A stretch of 64,000 bases of DNA from Glossina fuscipes (lineage: Eukaryota; Arthropoda; Insecta; Diptera; Glossinidae), in NCBI RefSeq assembly GCF_014805625.2, contig NW_023998517.1, forward strand, positions 1,931,155 to 1,995,154, in the 5' to 3' direction. The first letter of the stretch is position 1, and every line of letters starts with the position of its first letter. Shown here one piece after another: positions 24,180 to 37,313 of this stretch. The position numbers were made by a program, and so were the translations under genes. The notes below the pieces were generated by a model. That model saw only the letters and a program-made list of their open reading frames with translations, had not been told where the DNA came from and searched no databases.

Positions 24180-24345
24180 AGGCAGACGTCAGACGGACAG
24201 ATGGACAAACATGTTTAAAATTATTTTCTGAATCGATCGGTGTAATGAAAAGTGGGTCTATCTTAAGCCCTCCTGCGTATTCTATATATCCGCACAAACT
24301 TAGCATACCATGTACCTCAAGTGGTGCAGGCCCGTAGTTGAAAGA
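24180..24345 (+). mobile_element. dispersed repeat family A, 3' half
   Basis: Contains 'cagacggacagatggacaaa', 'tgaatcgatcggtgtaatga', 'aagtgggtctatcttaag' and the end 'cacaaacttagcatacc...caagtggtgcagg'. It lies just past the stop codon of the minus-strand exon candidate. Confidence 0.6.
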
Positions 24346-24382
24346 TATTTCGCAAACATCTACACTTGACGCGCCCTTTCGC

Positions 24383-24710
24383 TTATAACGTTCGTTCCGG
24401 TTTGTTTACATCTTCACGGCGCCTGTGCTTTTGTGATTTTTCGAAAAAACACCAACCACCTTTCTTCGACCCATTTTCCATATCTAAATAATTCTTATGA
24501 GCATGAGCATACTGTCCTAAAATTTCGGCGTTATCTTGTCGCTTATAACTTGTATAAATAGGCGGCAAGGAAGATAACTGATAAAGACATTTATCGGAGT
24601 TTCCTTCAAAGACATCTGAGTTCCTGGGGCAGTCCCTAGAATAGATTAAAAAGAGTATTCTAGTTGTTTTGCCTTCAGACATACATGAAGGACAGCGGAT
24701 AGGATAGAAA
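24383..24710 (-). CDS. candidate terminal coding exon, unidentified product
   Basis: The minus strand is open from 24736 to the TAA at 24383-24385. A textbook 3' splice site precedes it: 'ccttttttt' then atacag| at 24711-24712. Splicing there gives a 328-nt exon of about 109 residues starting FYPIRCPSCMSEGKTTRILF. Alternatively an ATG at 24680-24682 would give 99 residues. Later blocks include RDCPRNSDVFEGNSDKCLYQ, LGQYAHAHKNYLDMENGSKK, GGWCFFEKSQKH and a basic tail RRREDVNKPERTL. It has five Cys, no homopolymers and mixed composition, unlike chance frames nearby. No clear membrane helix (ILFLIY is short) and no domain I recognise. Third-position G+C is only moderate, so coding evidence is weaker than at 8111-8352. 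It may be a pseudogene or part of an unrecognised mobile element. A family A repeat lies immediately downstream. Confidence 0.4.
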
Positions 24711-24739
24711 CTGTATAAAAAAAGGAACCAAAATGGTTA

Positions 24740-26315
24740 ATGTATACCATGAATGCATAGTCCTAACGGTCTAAGGATTTTATAAACGAAGTATCGAAAC
24801 TGACACGTTTTCGCGTAAGTACGCAGTAAATAATTGGGAACTTATTAGGCACACTTACATATACAATATATAGTCATAAGTGAACAATTGATGTTCAAAC
24901 ACTGGACATTTATACCAGGGAGACTTATACCAGTTTACAAAGACTTAAGTAAAAGATGTTGCCAGCGCTTGTTATCCATGTCATCTCCCACATAAACAAG
25001 CCTATAAAAAGCATGTTCTTGTCATGGTATGAATATTTGATTACTCTCCGACCAAAATTGATCTGTAACACGGAACACCAAATGCACCAAATTTGGACCA
25101 CGTAAGCCTATTTCGTCTAGCCCATGCCGTAAAAGAGCACTCGTGAAAACTAACCCTTTTTTTAAGAAACAAAATTTTAAATGATTTATGACGAAAATGC
25201 TTGAAGTCTGATAAGATCTTTAAAAAGAAAATTAAATTTCGAAGTATGGAAAACATTAGATGACCTTTTAAATCAAATTCCGTGAAAAGTATGTTTTTAC
25301 GTTTTTAGTTTTTAGGAATAGTTTTTGTTACTATATCACGAAAATTAATGAATAGTAAGTGAAACGAGATAGGGCAGTAATGTAGGGTATTCAACGCGCG
25401 GCCTTGCTCAGCTATAACGTTCTTACCTGTACAAGAAGATATTCAAGCGGTTCCCTTTTTGAATTACATTTTTAAGTATTGCATGATATGTCCGTTGAAA
25501 AAGGGTTCTTCCTAAGCAAAGCTCATTTAGCGAATCTTACAAAAGACTTAAGACGAAAAGACCTAAGCTTATGTTAAGAAAAAAGTCTAAATAATGTAAA
25601 GCGCTTTAAATTGCGATAAGTAAATTTTTATTATTTTTTCATTAATAATTTCGGATACTTTTTACACCGTATACACCGAATACACTACATCGTTCGGTGT
25701 TCTGTCTTGCTTCGATGCTAAGAGTCGCAAAACGTGCCTTAACCTACGCTTGACAGTTTTACAGCGGCAAAGGAAAGCAAAAAAAAAAAAAAAAAAAAAA
25801 ATGGAAAAGAAATTAAGAATTTTTTTATATCGAATGCATTTTTATATGAACAGAAGATTTCATATGAAAATCATAAAAATGTAATAATAATATTATTTGC
25901 GCATATCGAGGTTATTCTCTGCTATTGGCTTTTTATACATTTTTTGCACTATACGCAGGGAACTTTCATCTGCAAAATGCATTCAATAATTTTGGTTTTT
26001 TTATATAGTTTTCGATTTCTTCCTTTTCTCTTTTTTCTTTTTTTTTTTTGCTTATATCGAAATTGTTTTCTTTATAAATGAATTGTGCGAGAAGGAAAAA
26101 AAAAAAGAAAAGACGAACGAAAAGAGAAAACACTTTTAAACCGGATACGTCCAGAGTCTTCTTTGCCTTGGTCGTAAGTGAATTCAGTAAATTGCACTGC
26201 AATGTTAAACTGAAAGCATCTTGAAGGCGAATGAATGCATTGTCTATGCTTTCGAGCGATAAAATAATTTTTTTGTTTAAACTTATAAGCTCTAGTTGCG
26301 TGACCATAATTATTA
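24740..26315. other. A+T-rich DNA without a recognisable gene
   Basis: Nothing coding recognised. Holds the A run at 25779-25801 and A- and T-rich patches at 26000-26130. Confidence 0.5.
25779..25801 (+). repeat. poly(A) run of 23
   Basis: Uninterrupted A run. No retroposed gene body is recognisable upstream, though such a run could mark an old retroposon tail. Confidence 0.8.
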
Positions 26316-26319
26316 TTTA

Positions 26320-26650
26320 GTTTATTTTCTTTTTATACCCGACATTACCTGTGACACAAGAGTATACTAAGTTCGTGCAGATGTATGCAACATCTCGAAA
26401 GATTCGATTTTAACTCAACTTTTATTACAGACATCGTATCAGAAGCGTTTCCTAAGTCAAGCCAAGCTTGTCTGTTTACTTGTCCGGCTTGTTCAACCTA
26501 AAACTCAAAGGCGACTTTTGGAATATTATGGTGACTGAGGTGATTTTCGGCCACTTTCTCTACAACGCTTTATTATCAAAAGTCGTTATACGACTGACTA
26601 TACATAGTGACATAAGATATTTAATGGTGAGCCGTGGCCCACTATAGCGT
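26320..26650 (-). mobile_element. dispersed repeat family A, minus-strand copy
   Basis: From 26330: 'tatacccgacattacctgtg', 'gtatactaagttcgtgcaga', 'aagcttgtctgtttacttgt', 'ttgttcaacctaaaactc', and an end near 'tttaatggtgagccgtggcc'. These are the reverse complements of plus-strand family A blocks, in reversed order. Confidence 0.6.
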
Positions 26651-26659
26651 TTCCACTAG

Positions 26660-27785
26660 ATTTCTTTGTACCTTTTTTAATGAACTGCACTGGCCCGGAC
26701 TAAACGCAAACTAAAAGATTGAATTTAATTTCGCTCTGAACATAGGTATCATGTGTACCTTTTACGTGCGTATGCTTAGCGGCAGTAAAAGCTGAACCAT
26801 TTTGCTTTGGCGGTATTGTTTGTTATTTTTAATATCGGTTTCTTTTTTTTACGCTTCTCATTTGTTGTCGTTCTTTGGGGCTTTCTTGTTTCTTTTTTTT
26901 TTTTTTTTATTTCTTCGCTAATTCAATTCCAAAGTTTGGCGTATCAATTTTACTTTTTTATCTCTAATATCACGCATATCAAATTTTTCTTTTTAAATTT
27001 TTGTTTTTTAAGAATTTGTTATATTTGTTTTTTACGTACATATATGTATATTCCTATTGATGATATATTTATTTATATAGATATGAAACACCCATACACG
27101 GACACACTTATATACTTATATATTTATATATATTTATATATATACCTTTATATATTTATATATATATCTATATACAGGTATGTGTTTGTTTGTACGTTTT
27201 TTAAAGTTTCTCGTAAAAACTTTAGAGACTCGCTTGCTTTATTTACATTATATGGATTTCTTGTTCCTGGAAATTCAATTATTCTCAAACAGCTTTTCTT
27301 TTATTATTAGGATTTTGTATTAATAGATATTACTTCCGAAAATCAATTTGATCCAAGTCTCTTTTATCTAGTTAAAGGTAACGAAACGTTATAAACAAGC
27401 TGATCTCTTATAAAAGCGCTTGTTAAAGATTAAGTTTGTAAAAAAATTTTATTTCACACTTAACGCAGGATTATGCGTCAAGTTTCTGTTGCATCACTAA
27501 AAGAAAACTAAAATCTTATCCCCTATGCAGTGGAGTCGTCGACTTTCGTATATTTTCGATTACGAGAATATTAGAGAAGCAAAGCATTTGGTAAATTAAA
27601 ACCAAAGAAATTTATTTAAAATATGTCCCAGATAATGTTATGGATATGTTTACAGTGTAAATACCATAAGGTCGGCAAAAATCGCCGCAAAAGCCGTATA
27701 GGAAATTTCAAATCACAATAAGTCAATATGTTCATCTTTTTTTTTGCTTTTTTTAATATGGACCAGATGCTCAGAGAATGTCACC
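26660..27785. other. T-rich and TA-rich low-complexity DNA
   Basis: T-rich tract (26820-27020) and TA-rich tract (27100-27175). The 167-codon frame at 26807-27310 is made of these tracts and is not a gene. Confidence 0.6.
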
Positions 27786-27790
27786 TATTC

Positions 27791-28010
27791 GTGCAACAGA
27801 GTGAGGGTCAGAAATAAGTGAGGATAGAGAAGAAGATAGGGAGGTAGTGGCCGCCGCCTAGTCGGAGCGTGCCAATTAATCAATAAGGGGATGTATCCGA
27901 CTCGTGTAATACGTTGATGGTCGGAAAGAAACAAAGAAAAAGGAAGAAGACAGGGAAGCGGCCGCAGCCTAGTGATTGTGTGCACAATCGATTGACGACC
28001 CACTTCAGCT
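27791..28010 (+). repeat. GC-richer ~111-bp tandem duplication
   Basis: 'agaagatagggaggtagtgg' with ccgccgcctagt (27830-27862) recurs as 'agaagacagggaagcggccg' with cagcctagt (27942-27973), an offset of 111. Upstream parts ('gggtcagaaa'/'tggtcggaaag') also correspond, and a third partial start may follow at 28003. It contains a GCGGCCGC site. It is more G+C-rich than its surroundings. Frames exist on both strands, but none looks like a known protein. Confidence 0.6.
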
Positions 28011-28014
28011 ACGA

Positions 28015-29745
28015 CCAGAAAGTAATTTCTAGCGTCCTTCGGCAGTTGCGGCTCTTACCTATCATTGTGTTAAGCGCTTCACTTATTCCTTATTATATTT
28101 TTTTTCTTCCCGATGCGAATCTTTAAAAAGCAGTTTTCTAAGATGAGTAAAATACTGGGCAGAACATTTACATAATAATAATTGTGAAGATCATTAGTAA
28201 AGCATTGCCTGCCACATCTCGGTTACTGTAAATTTAATAAATGTCTGTCTTGTGATTATCCTCGAAGAACATCTATATGCGACCACTTGCTTGTAAACAA
28301 ATTTCATATCTCGATGCATTTTCAATTTACATTAATAACAAGATATTTTCTCGATAATGTCTTGTACATGGGAATGGTGGATAATGTATAGTAATCGCTA
28401 AAGCGGACGAGTGTAGGTTTAATAAAGAGTTTGAAAAGAATGGCGTATGTTACGCAAAAATCCAAAAAAAATTTACATAAACTTCTAAGTTTGGGTGAGA
28501 CATGGTGTGTGTACGTGCATGTGTGTGTATGTATATCTGTAAGTTAGTTTGCCTTGATTGCTCTTACAAGTGTATTTGGTTGCAAATTGTAAAATCATTT
28601 ACATCCCACTACGCACATTATGACTTTCGCGTCTGTGGTTTTTACGATTTTATAATGTCCGTCCATTGATTATCGAATGAATAAGTTTGCAAGGAACAAA
28701 CGTGCATTAGTGTATAGAATAATTTTTGGTTTTTTTTTTTGGTCGCTATTCTCGCGATTTAACAAACACTAATTCGCAACAACATTTAACAAATGCGTCT
28801 GTCTATCTTTCTTTTTATCTTAGTCATAGGATTATTTCTTTTGATAATGCGACTCTAAACTTGCTAGAAACGTGTTATTATAAACTGCATGAGGAGTGTT
28901 TTTTTTTTTTTTCTTTCTGCTGATAATGACCACTGTGTCTTACTAGCAGAATAAAAGAAAAAAAAAAAAAACAATAACTAAATAAATAAATATATAGATA
29001 AATAAAGAAAGAATATTACTAAGAATTTTATTATTAAAATTAATAGATATACACACATATATACAAACAAGCGTACAATAAATACACTTTTAATATATAC
29101 ATAAAATGTTTTAATACATGGTATTTACGTCCAAAAACATGTTTATGTTTTCATTTAACGATACATGTGTCAGTTGCAAAGAAAATTAAATTAAATTTAA
29201 TAATGTTTCAATTTTCGTTTTTTATAGCGCATATCCATTAGCAATTTCAATGATAATTCTTAGTCTTTTTTTCTTAGCTTTTTTTTTTTTTTTTTTCTTT
29301 CAAATAATTATTATTTCACAAATTGTCGCTAGGTATTCGGTACATTGCTCTCGTCGAAAAGTAATTTAATCGATTAAAAAGCAAAAACGAATAATAATAA
29401 TAATCAGATTAGAAAACCTTAACGGCTTGCTTAAGGCCTGGTTGGCTTAAACCCATTGATAGACAGACAGAGAGACATGTAACGTAACGTAATGCTTTAA
29501 GCATAAAGAATAAAAAATGTCCTTTCATTTTGGAATCTTTACTTATTTTAATACCAATCCTCCAGCCTCCAACAAATATGAAGAATCAAGATATATAAAG
29601 TTATTGATATAATACTTCGAATGCATCTGAAAGCCGTTTCGGGCTATTTTCGTGTTAAGATTTTACATCATATTTTTGCCAAATTTTAAATTAATGCGAA
29701 TTATTTATCTTAATTTTCAGGCCACAATATTTGAATAATGTATGT
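28015..29745. other. A+T-rich DNA without a recognisable gene
   Basis: Poly(T)/(A) runs at about 28730, 28900, 28960 and 29280. Nothing coding recognised. Confidence 0.5.
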
Positions 29746-29749
29746 TTTC

Positions 29750-30150
29750 ATATACTACCACAAGAATATATTAAGTTTGTGCGAATGAATGCGAAATCTG
29801 GAAGGACTTGAAGTGGTAGTAGTAGTAGTAGATCTTTTATTACACCGATCGATTCAGAATCATTTCCTCATCATACACTTTCTAAATCGATCTAAGCGTT
29901 TCTTTCTACCTCCCCACCTGTCCACCTTGAATTCTTGTGTTCAACCTAAGGGTAACAATTTTTGAGATATTTCGATGAAATTTAGTGCACCGACGTATTT
30001 TAGCTCAAGGACAAACGCTATTGAAACTGGTGTGGATCGATCCACGTTTTCGGTCAATCCCCATATAACGTCCTCTTTTCAAAGGTCGTTATAAGAACAA
30101 CTCCATTAAGCAAAGTGATGTAGAGTATAATGTTTTTATTTATTTTTCTT
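29750..30150 (-). mobile_element. dispersed repeat family A, minus-strand copy
   Basis: Starts 'taccacaagaatatattaag' and 'tttgtgcgaatgaatgcg', then 'cgatcgattcagaatca', 'ttgagatatttcgatgaaat', 'gacaaacgctattgaaac' and 'catataacgtcctc', ending near 30130. A (GTA)n tract at about 29812-29830 is inserted in it. Confidence 0.6.
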
Positions 30151-30154
30151 AACT

Positions 30155-31015
30155 TAGATTAGTAGATTAGTAGTTACACGAGCAGTTTGCAATGAGCGAA
30201 ATCATAACCATATGCAGAACTTTTGAAAATTTTGAAACTAAGTAGCGGAACAAATCACTGAAAGAGCGATCTCTACCTTGTAGCCACAGTGTCGCCGCAG
30301 TATTACACTTATAGATTCTTTCGCTTACTCAGGCGGTTTGCTATCAGAATCTCCTAGAGTTTGCGTCCCTCTCTGCCCAAGATTGTCTTTATAATTATCT
30401 GATCTCAATGGGAACAGAATTTATGTATCTATGTTTAGACAGTCGACAGCTGTAAAGCAACGTTTCATACGTTCCTACGTTTTAGTTTTTTAGAGCTAGA
30501 CAATTTTGCTCAATACACAACGCGTTTAAACGTCAAATTGTCAAACATATGTGACATTGAGCTGCGGTAAAAAAACTACGGTGTCATATATATGTGACGG
30601 TTGGTAGCGGACGAGTTAAAAGACTTTTTTTTCAATGATTATAGCAAAACAAAAGAAAACGTCCGCGGTTCCCCCAAAAACATGATTTTTTTGGTAGATT
30701 TCCTTGACGGTACTCTGGGCTTATAACATATTTCAACTCTCGACCCACTGATTCTAAATTTCAACTATCGCATCATAATGACTTCCTCTTGCGAGACACA
30801 CAAAGTCAAAGTCGTTGTTTCCTGTTGTCTGGACCTTAATCTAAATCAATTTTATAGCAGCAGATGCCCTAAAGTACCAAAACTATCATTATGGTATCAC
30901 TATTTCATACCAAGGAATGTACGTCCATACATTACAACGCTCGGAAAAATTGTACAGTGGTGTTTTATCCTATTCTTGAAAACAATTTCATTGTTCTTAT
31001 TTCCTTAGACGAACT
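30155..31015. other. DNA of average complexity, no gene recognised
   Basis: The plus frame at 30778-31008 (76 codons) has mixed composition but no recognisable family. At 30545-30600 the motif 'catatgtgac' recurs as 'atatatgtgac' 40 bases on, flanking 'gagctgcggtaaaaaaactacggtgtc'. It may be the end of an unrecognised DNA transposon. Confidence 0.35.
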
Positions 31016-31019
31016 TCGC

Positions 31020-31345
31020 TTTAAATTTGTTAGTCTACGAGTCTTTTCGTAGCCAAAAAACGCCAACTTTTTTTCAATGCAAAGTCAAACAGCCATTGCA
31101 ACTATGTTTATTGGCCTTTAGGATAACATCTCCTATGGAGTGGGACTTAATCATTTTGATTGTGGGCATGACAATGTCTACATTTACGTTGTCTGAAGTC
31201 TAAAGACAGACAACCCGACAAATGAACGGATGAATGAACAGAGTAGAGTTAACTAAACCAAACAAGTATGCTGAGTAGATCGAGAATATATTTTATAAGA
31301 TCTCCAACGAGCATTCTCGGTTGTTGCAAATGGAACAACAAATTT
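31020..31345 (+). mobile_element. decayed family B copy
   Basis: Blocks 'agccaaaaaacgccaac', 'gacagacaacccgacaaatg', 'gatcgagaatatattttataa', 'gatctccaacg' and 'tctcggttgttgcaaa' follow the family B 3'-half order. More diverged than the other copies. Confidence 0.45.
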
Positions 31346-31349
31346 ACTA

Positions 31350-34300
31350 TATCGCTCTCTAATGACCACAACCGCCCACCCAACATGTGTCTTTTATTGG
31401 AAAACTGCGATTTTCATTTTATTCTAAGCATTTTAACGCAAACACGGCAGAGCAACTGCAGTAATCAATGTTGTTTTTCAATCGTTTTATTGTCGCGAGA
31501 AGGAAATAATAAAAATTCCTGCTAATAAGAGATCACTGGTCATTGATAGCTCGGTGTTAAAACTAAATGGTGTTGTCGAGCATTGCTTTGGATATTATAA
31601 GATGATCTCGATGCAACACAAATATGGTTTCGAGACAACATGGTGCGAGTTGGTTGTGTTAAGCGGGAAACGGCTGTATTTTCTCTCACACGCGCACTTA
31701 TTTGTAATTATTCTTTGAATCTTCTTCTTTGATTTCGGAATTGCTTTGATAAACAAATCGTCTATCGATGATATTTCAAGAGGAATTCTTCAAAATCAAA
31801 ATAAACCAATAAACACTACATACAGTTATAAGTACTTTTAACATCGGCTTCCATAAGTACTCAGCTCATGCATATGTTTATTATTCACATTTAAACCTAA
31901 GCACTGCTGCTCATCATTAAAGCAAAGCCATAAAGTACGTTTTTTTTTTCCATTCAAAGAGATCCTATGAGGAGGTACATGTATTTTTAATCAGCTCGAG
32001 GTCCTCCTAGGCCCATCAGTCTAGCTAAAACTTAATGCATATATATATATATATATGTTCTGAGTTGATCAAATGTCGAACTTAAAAATCGAGGAAGTTT
32101 CCCTACAAATACACTCACAAAAGAAACCTAATTTACGATCTAAGGCAGAGACTGACCTAAAATTTTGCCTAAATTTTCGAAAACACTTGTGATTAGCCAA
32201 CTCTTGAGGAATGGTTTTATGTGCTGCCTTGAAATGCTGATGGGTATCAAAAGTTTCGCCACTAAACGACTTTGGTTGGTACAAAAATTATTTATATAAA
32301 TTAATTATTTATTTATTAAAATCTTATTTATTTTCGTCGACTGCGGTTAATCTCTTGAGATCCCATTAAAAAGTTGCTAACACAAATAGAAAATCATTTC
32401 ACATTCAAGAATTTAACGCTTCACACAACAGCAGCGCATCTACATCCACAAACTTATGAAAATTTAAGAAAATTAAATTTTCTTCTTTGCTTTCCATTCT
32501 CACGAGTGCGCACTTATTTAAAATATATTTTTTAAATCTTCTGCTTCAGATAATTTGTATCAAAAATGTAATTTAACTCCATGGTGCATTGCTTTAAATA
32601 CTGTTTGCGCTTTGATAACCTATAACATTAACTTTTTAAAGAAAAAGAGTTTTAAAGAATTCGAGATAATTTTCAAAAATAAATAAAAATATATATAAGG
32701 CTTTTATCGATTCAGTGAATGCCTTCGATTGAAATTCGACACTGCTAAAAGTTCAATGAAAAAGCTACGTATAAACCCGTCAGCTGTAAGTCAACGACTA
32801 TGTCTACTATGTCTATGTATTGCTCCACGCACGAAGATAACACTCATCTCATATACTTGAATAATTTAAGCTACAATAGAATAGAATAGAACAGAAGGAA
32901 TGATGCGCTTTCCATCTTTCCCTTAATCAAACTTGAGAACGTTAGACGAGGTCATTGTGCGAGATAGTGCACTCGGACGAACTAGCAGGAGCGATAGTAG
33001 CGATCGTTAAGAGGCCATAGGTTTATCCCAAAAGGAAAGAGAGAGCAAGTAAGCTTAATGGCTTTTGAACTTAAGCCCTGAAGATATGAAAAAACTTAAG
33101 TATTACTAAACACACCCCTAAACACAAAACACCCATTTTCGTCATTAAGACAGCTTACCCTACACAATGTACTATATAAAGGTGGAAGTTTGATGAACCG
33201 ATGCTACCTGAAGTACGACTTTCCTGTAAGAATTAGCTTTCATCTATACATACTATCAACTAATCCAGAACATTCCTTGCTAGCAAAAACATTATTTAAC
33301 TTATATAAAAATCACCTTCCAATTCGTCGTAATAAAAAGACATAACAGGCTTTGCATTATTTCACTATTAATAAAGCCGCTAACGTTTATTGTGAGTTCT
33401 GTGCAAGACTTCGACCCTAGGTTCCAGAATAAATTTGAATTTTTCATTCCATGTCCATGCCATCAGTGACTGCAGCTCGCAGTCTCATAGCCACCTAAAG
33501 CCACCTAATACTTAAGGCTAATGACAAAAAAAAAAAATGCATTTCTTTTATTATTTGCTTATATATGCAAATTATATCGTAAATACATTTCTTCATATAT
33601 GCAGGCAGTGTAATATTTTCAAAACGCATCGGTTGAGACTAAGAATGCACTTTCATCAGTTGTTTAATGTATTCATTCATTCATTGAGCACAAGGTTGCA
33701 TAAATGCGTGCATACATATGCCGACGGCAGCCATCGTTGTTGTCTGAGGTTATTTTAAGCGACAGACAACGAGAGAGAAGACGGCCATCACGAATTATAA
33801 GTAGTAATGGCATTGCTGTATTCATATAAAATGCATGCATGCATGTATGGCATTCAGCCAAATATTATCAATGACAAATGACTCTTAGCTCAAATTTGAA
33901 TGCAAAAAATGCTACGCTCATCTACTAGACAATCTTGGGAATAGGTTTTTATCATCATTCACATTATAATCTGCGTATCTTATAAAGATTCTGAAAATGA
34001 TGAAAACTTTAAGAACAAGCTGAAATATGAATGGACAACAAGAAGCATTCAAAGGGGATTATAGGGCTTTGCAAGGCTTCCCCATGGACAATGCATAGGC
34101 CAAGTGAGAAGATGGTGCGATGTTAGAACACAATCTGCTCACAGAAGCAGATTAGCTTTACTTCATCTTGGTTCATTCTTCTTTCTGTGCTCATCTCTTC
34201 GCCTAAGAGCTCATCTAACAATAGCTCATCTAAGAAGCACATAGTTGCCATATTCCTGCATTATGATTTCATGTGTATGCTTTTTTCTCCCAAACCTTTC

Positions 34301-34807
34301 ACTACGACCCGGTTAAAATGACTCGATAACATTTCAAAGTCAGTCGATTGGATAAGAGATGATATAAACATTGATTGAAATTACGTTTTACACATAACGG
34401 AACGGACCCAATGTACATATTATATGAAAAATGCGGCTGCGATAACGTATGCACAAGAATTCGAAGCTATTTGCGTTTGAAAGAATACCTGCTAACGCAA
34501 ATGTTTTTGTTATCACTGCTCTAAATATATATTTACGAGAATTGCTTACAGCGAGTGAAGAAAACTTTTCATCTTTTTTCCTAAATTTAATTAAGAAGTT
34601 TTCCTTTTTGTTATGGTTTTTATTTTTGGCTCTTAAGAAATCGTAAATTTCTCATTTAATTATCAGCTAAATGTTTAAATTAAATTTCTTTCTTTTTTTC
34701 TTTTGCTTCACTCGGAGTATATTTTTAAAAGGTTTATTACACATCTTTGCATATACAAATATATTAATAATATATGTATAGATATACATAGCTTGCTATG
34801 CGCATAT

Positions 34808-34841
<34 letters not shown>

Positions 34842-35375
34842 TATAGTTAAGAAGAACGAAACACTTTAGCGTTTAGCAATAAGGAGGAAACAAATTAAAA
34901 GGGCAGGTGTGGTAAAATACTAATACTAACACACAAGCGCACGTGTAAAAGTGTAAATAGCAGACAGAGATCATTGTCAACCTGTTTATGGCAAAAATAT
35001 ATACACCAGCAGCTGCCATTTTATGTGTATCAAGAGCTTGGAATCAACTCCTTAATGTCAACATAAGCAACGATGCTCGGTCGCTATTAACTAAAAGTTG
35101 ATAAATTTTTTCATATGTAAAACAACTCTTTCTCTCTCTGCTTAACTGATCTGTCGATAACACCGCACCATGAACCATGAGCTTTCATCTTAATGGCATA
35201 TAAAAGACATTTATATAAAATTTTTGGGTGGCCAACGTTATAGAGTTTAGTTTGTGTGAATGTCAAGCTTGGAACTGAGAAAGACTCAAAAATACAGTGA
35301 ATGAAATTTCTTAAAAACTCTTTCTCCTATAAATGAAATCCTACTAAAACAAGTTAATCTAAAAAAAATGATAGA
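31350..35375. other. A+T-rich DNA without a recognisable gene
   Basis: Frames such as 31268-31525, 32069-32284 and 33537-33758 have no recognisable domain. Holds a TA run (32037-32056), the T31 run listed below and gcatgcatgcatg at about 33833. Confidence 0.45.
34810..34840 (+). repeat. poly(T) run of 31
   Basis: Longest homopolymer in the window. No retroposon body is recognisable on the minus strand. Confidence 0.85.
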
Positions 35376-35379
35376 TGCA

Positions 35380-35790
35380 AAGCGGACCATGACGGGCACG
35401 GCCCCCCATTAAATAGCTTATACCAATTCACTGAATGCAATTACAACGACTTTTCAAAATGATATGTTATATGGGAATCGATCGAAAGAGTGGTCCGATC
35501 CGAACCATTTTCAACAGCGTTCGTCCGTGACTTAAAAGATATCATAAAAACATCTCAAAATTTGCGGTCCGTACGCCGAACTCGAGAAAATAAAACGGTC
35601 AGACGGTCAGTTTAAATCGATTTAGGATATAGTTCCGCATCCACCGGTAAGTCGAAAAATGGGTCTCTCCCAAGTCCTTCTGGGTGTTGCATACCTCCTT
35701 TGAAAAACTAATGAATCTCGACCTAATGGCGACTGTCTGACACGTATAGGGTGTATATGAAAAAATAAGCGAAATCTCGTCCGTTTCAAT
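35380..35790 (+). mobile_element. dispersed repeat family A, near full-length copy
   Basis: Order: 'ggccccccattaaatag', 'tgttatatgggaatcgatcg', 'gtggtccgatccgaaccatt', 'ttcaacagcgttcgtccgtg', 'ggtcagacggtcag', 'gggtctctcccaagtccttc' and 'tgggtgttgcatacctcc', ending near 'tatagggtgtatatg'. The overlapping minus-strand frames (35599-35820) are by-products. Confidence 0.65.
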
Positions 35791-36671
35791 TGCCGGTGAA
35801 CTCCGATCAAATCGATTCAATAATTTTTCCCAACTTTCTTTTAAAAAGTCATAAAAATCATAAAGGCACTTGAAAGCTTAGCTAGATCTTATTACTAAGC
35901 TATCGTCGTCCGTATGCCTTAGACGCAATCTAATTTCCTATAATTAAATGGTTGGACATTTTTTATGTAGAAAAATATCTTGTAATTTTCATACTAAAGA
36001 AAAAAAACAAAAAAAAATGTGAAAAAGATCGAGTTATAGTTGAAAAGTGAGAACTGATAAGTGACTGGTTAAGTTAAGACCTGTTTTCATAGACACTCAT
36101 ACTTATATACATATATTAGAGCATAAACAATAAAGTTTATGTTCAGATTCGTTTTACATTGACATACAATAAAAAGCAGACACTCAAGCTAACTTACCGT
36201 AGATCCAACCTGTTGTTTAAAATTGCTTGAGTCTAATGATTGTGGTATCGCTGTTGGCCATTTTCAAACATACACGCGAGCACTTGGTTGATAAAAGAAG
36301 CTTTCACATTAATGAATAACTAAACACAAATTAACTAAGCCAGCGTAGCGAACTTTTGTTACTTTCGATTGTAGGACGAAAACTAAGCGAAGCCTCTCGC
36401 GAATTCATGTATTTCAAGGGATATCCCGCAAAGATCGTATCGTTAAATTTAGAATTGTTTGCAAGCAACCTAACCTAACTAACAAGTTTGCTTCATCATA
36501 ACAGTCGTCCCTCGTCGTTATTCTTTGCAAAATTAATTAGAAAAAAAACAAGAGTTTATTGTCATCACATTGCGTAAGTTGCTGGGCTGAGGATGCAACG
36601 ACAAACCCAGCCTGCCAAACTGCCAGCCAGCCAGCCAATTCGCTTAATGTCTGCATGCATGTGGACACATG

Positions 36672-36672
36672 G

Positions 36673-36700
<28 letters not shown>
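36672..36700 (+). repeat. (GT)n microsatellite
   Basis: About 14 GT dinucleotides. Confidence 0.9.
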
Positions 36701-36703
<3 letters not shown>

Positions 36704-37313
36704 CGCATTTATAGCATTGCCTTCACTTAGTATCGATTACGATGGGTTGTAATAATAATCAAATTCAATCTACTCATTATAACGTCGCTGTACGAACAGA
36801 ATAACTTTTCTTATATTAAAAAAAGAAAATATGGAAAAAAATTTTCCTATTGCTATTCCAAGCATTAGCTTATTACATTTTTTTTTTTATTATTTGCCCT
36901 GATTATTTTCTTTCCTTTCCCATTAATATGTTGTTGTTCTTAAGGGATTTCCTTTTCTTTCTTTCTTTTTTTTTTTTTTTTGTTTTTTTCATTAATATCT
37001 TTATTTTCTTGCCTTTGCTATGCATATAAAATACACGCAAGTATTCAAGAAAGAGTTAAAAGTCATAAAATCATTTAAGGAGCCATTAAATCATTATTAT
37101 TACTGTTTTGACCTTGAGCCGTTAAACAAAGAAGTAAACGTTTTACGTATGTATGAATGTATGTATGTCTGAATCTATAAATGACGGCGATAATAGCAAT
37201 AAACATATGTTTGTATCTAAGCTCGTACATAAACAAACATTACAAGCACTTGACGATATGAATAATTAATTGTAATAAGAAATTCACTCGCATACAAAAA
37301 GCACTTCTTGATC

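Noticed and set aside
26807..27310. 167-codon plus frame
   Set aside because: Phe/Ile/Tyr low-complexity product of T-rich and TA-rich DNA.
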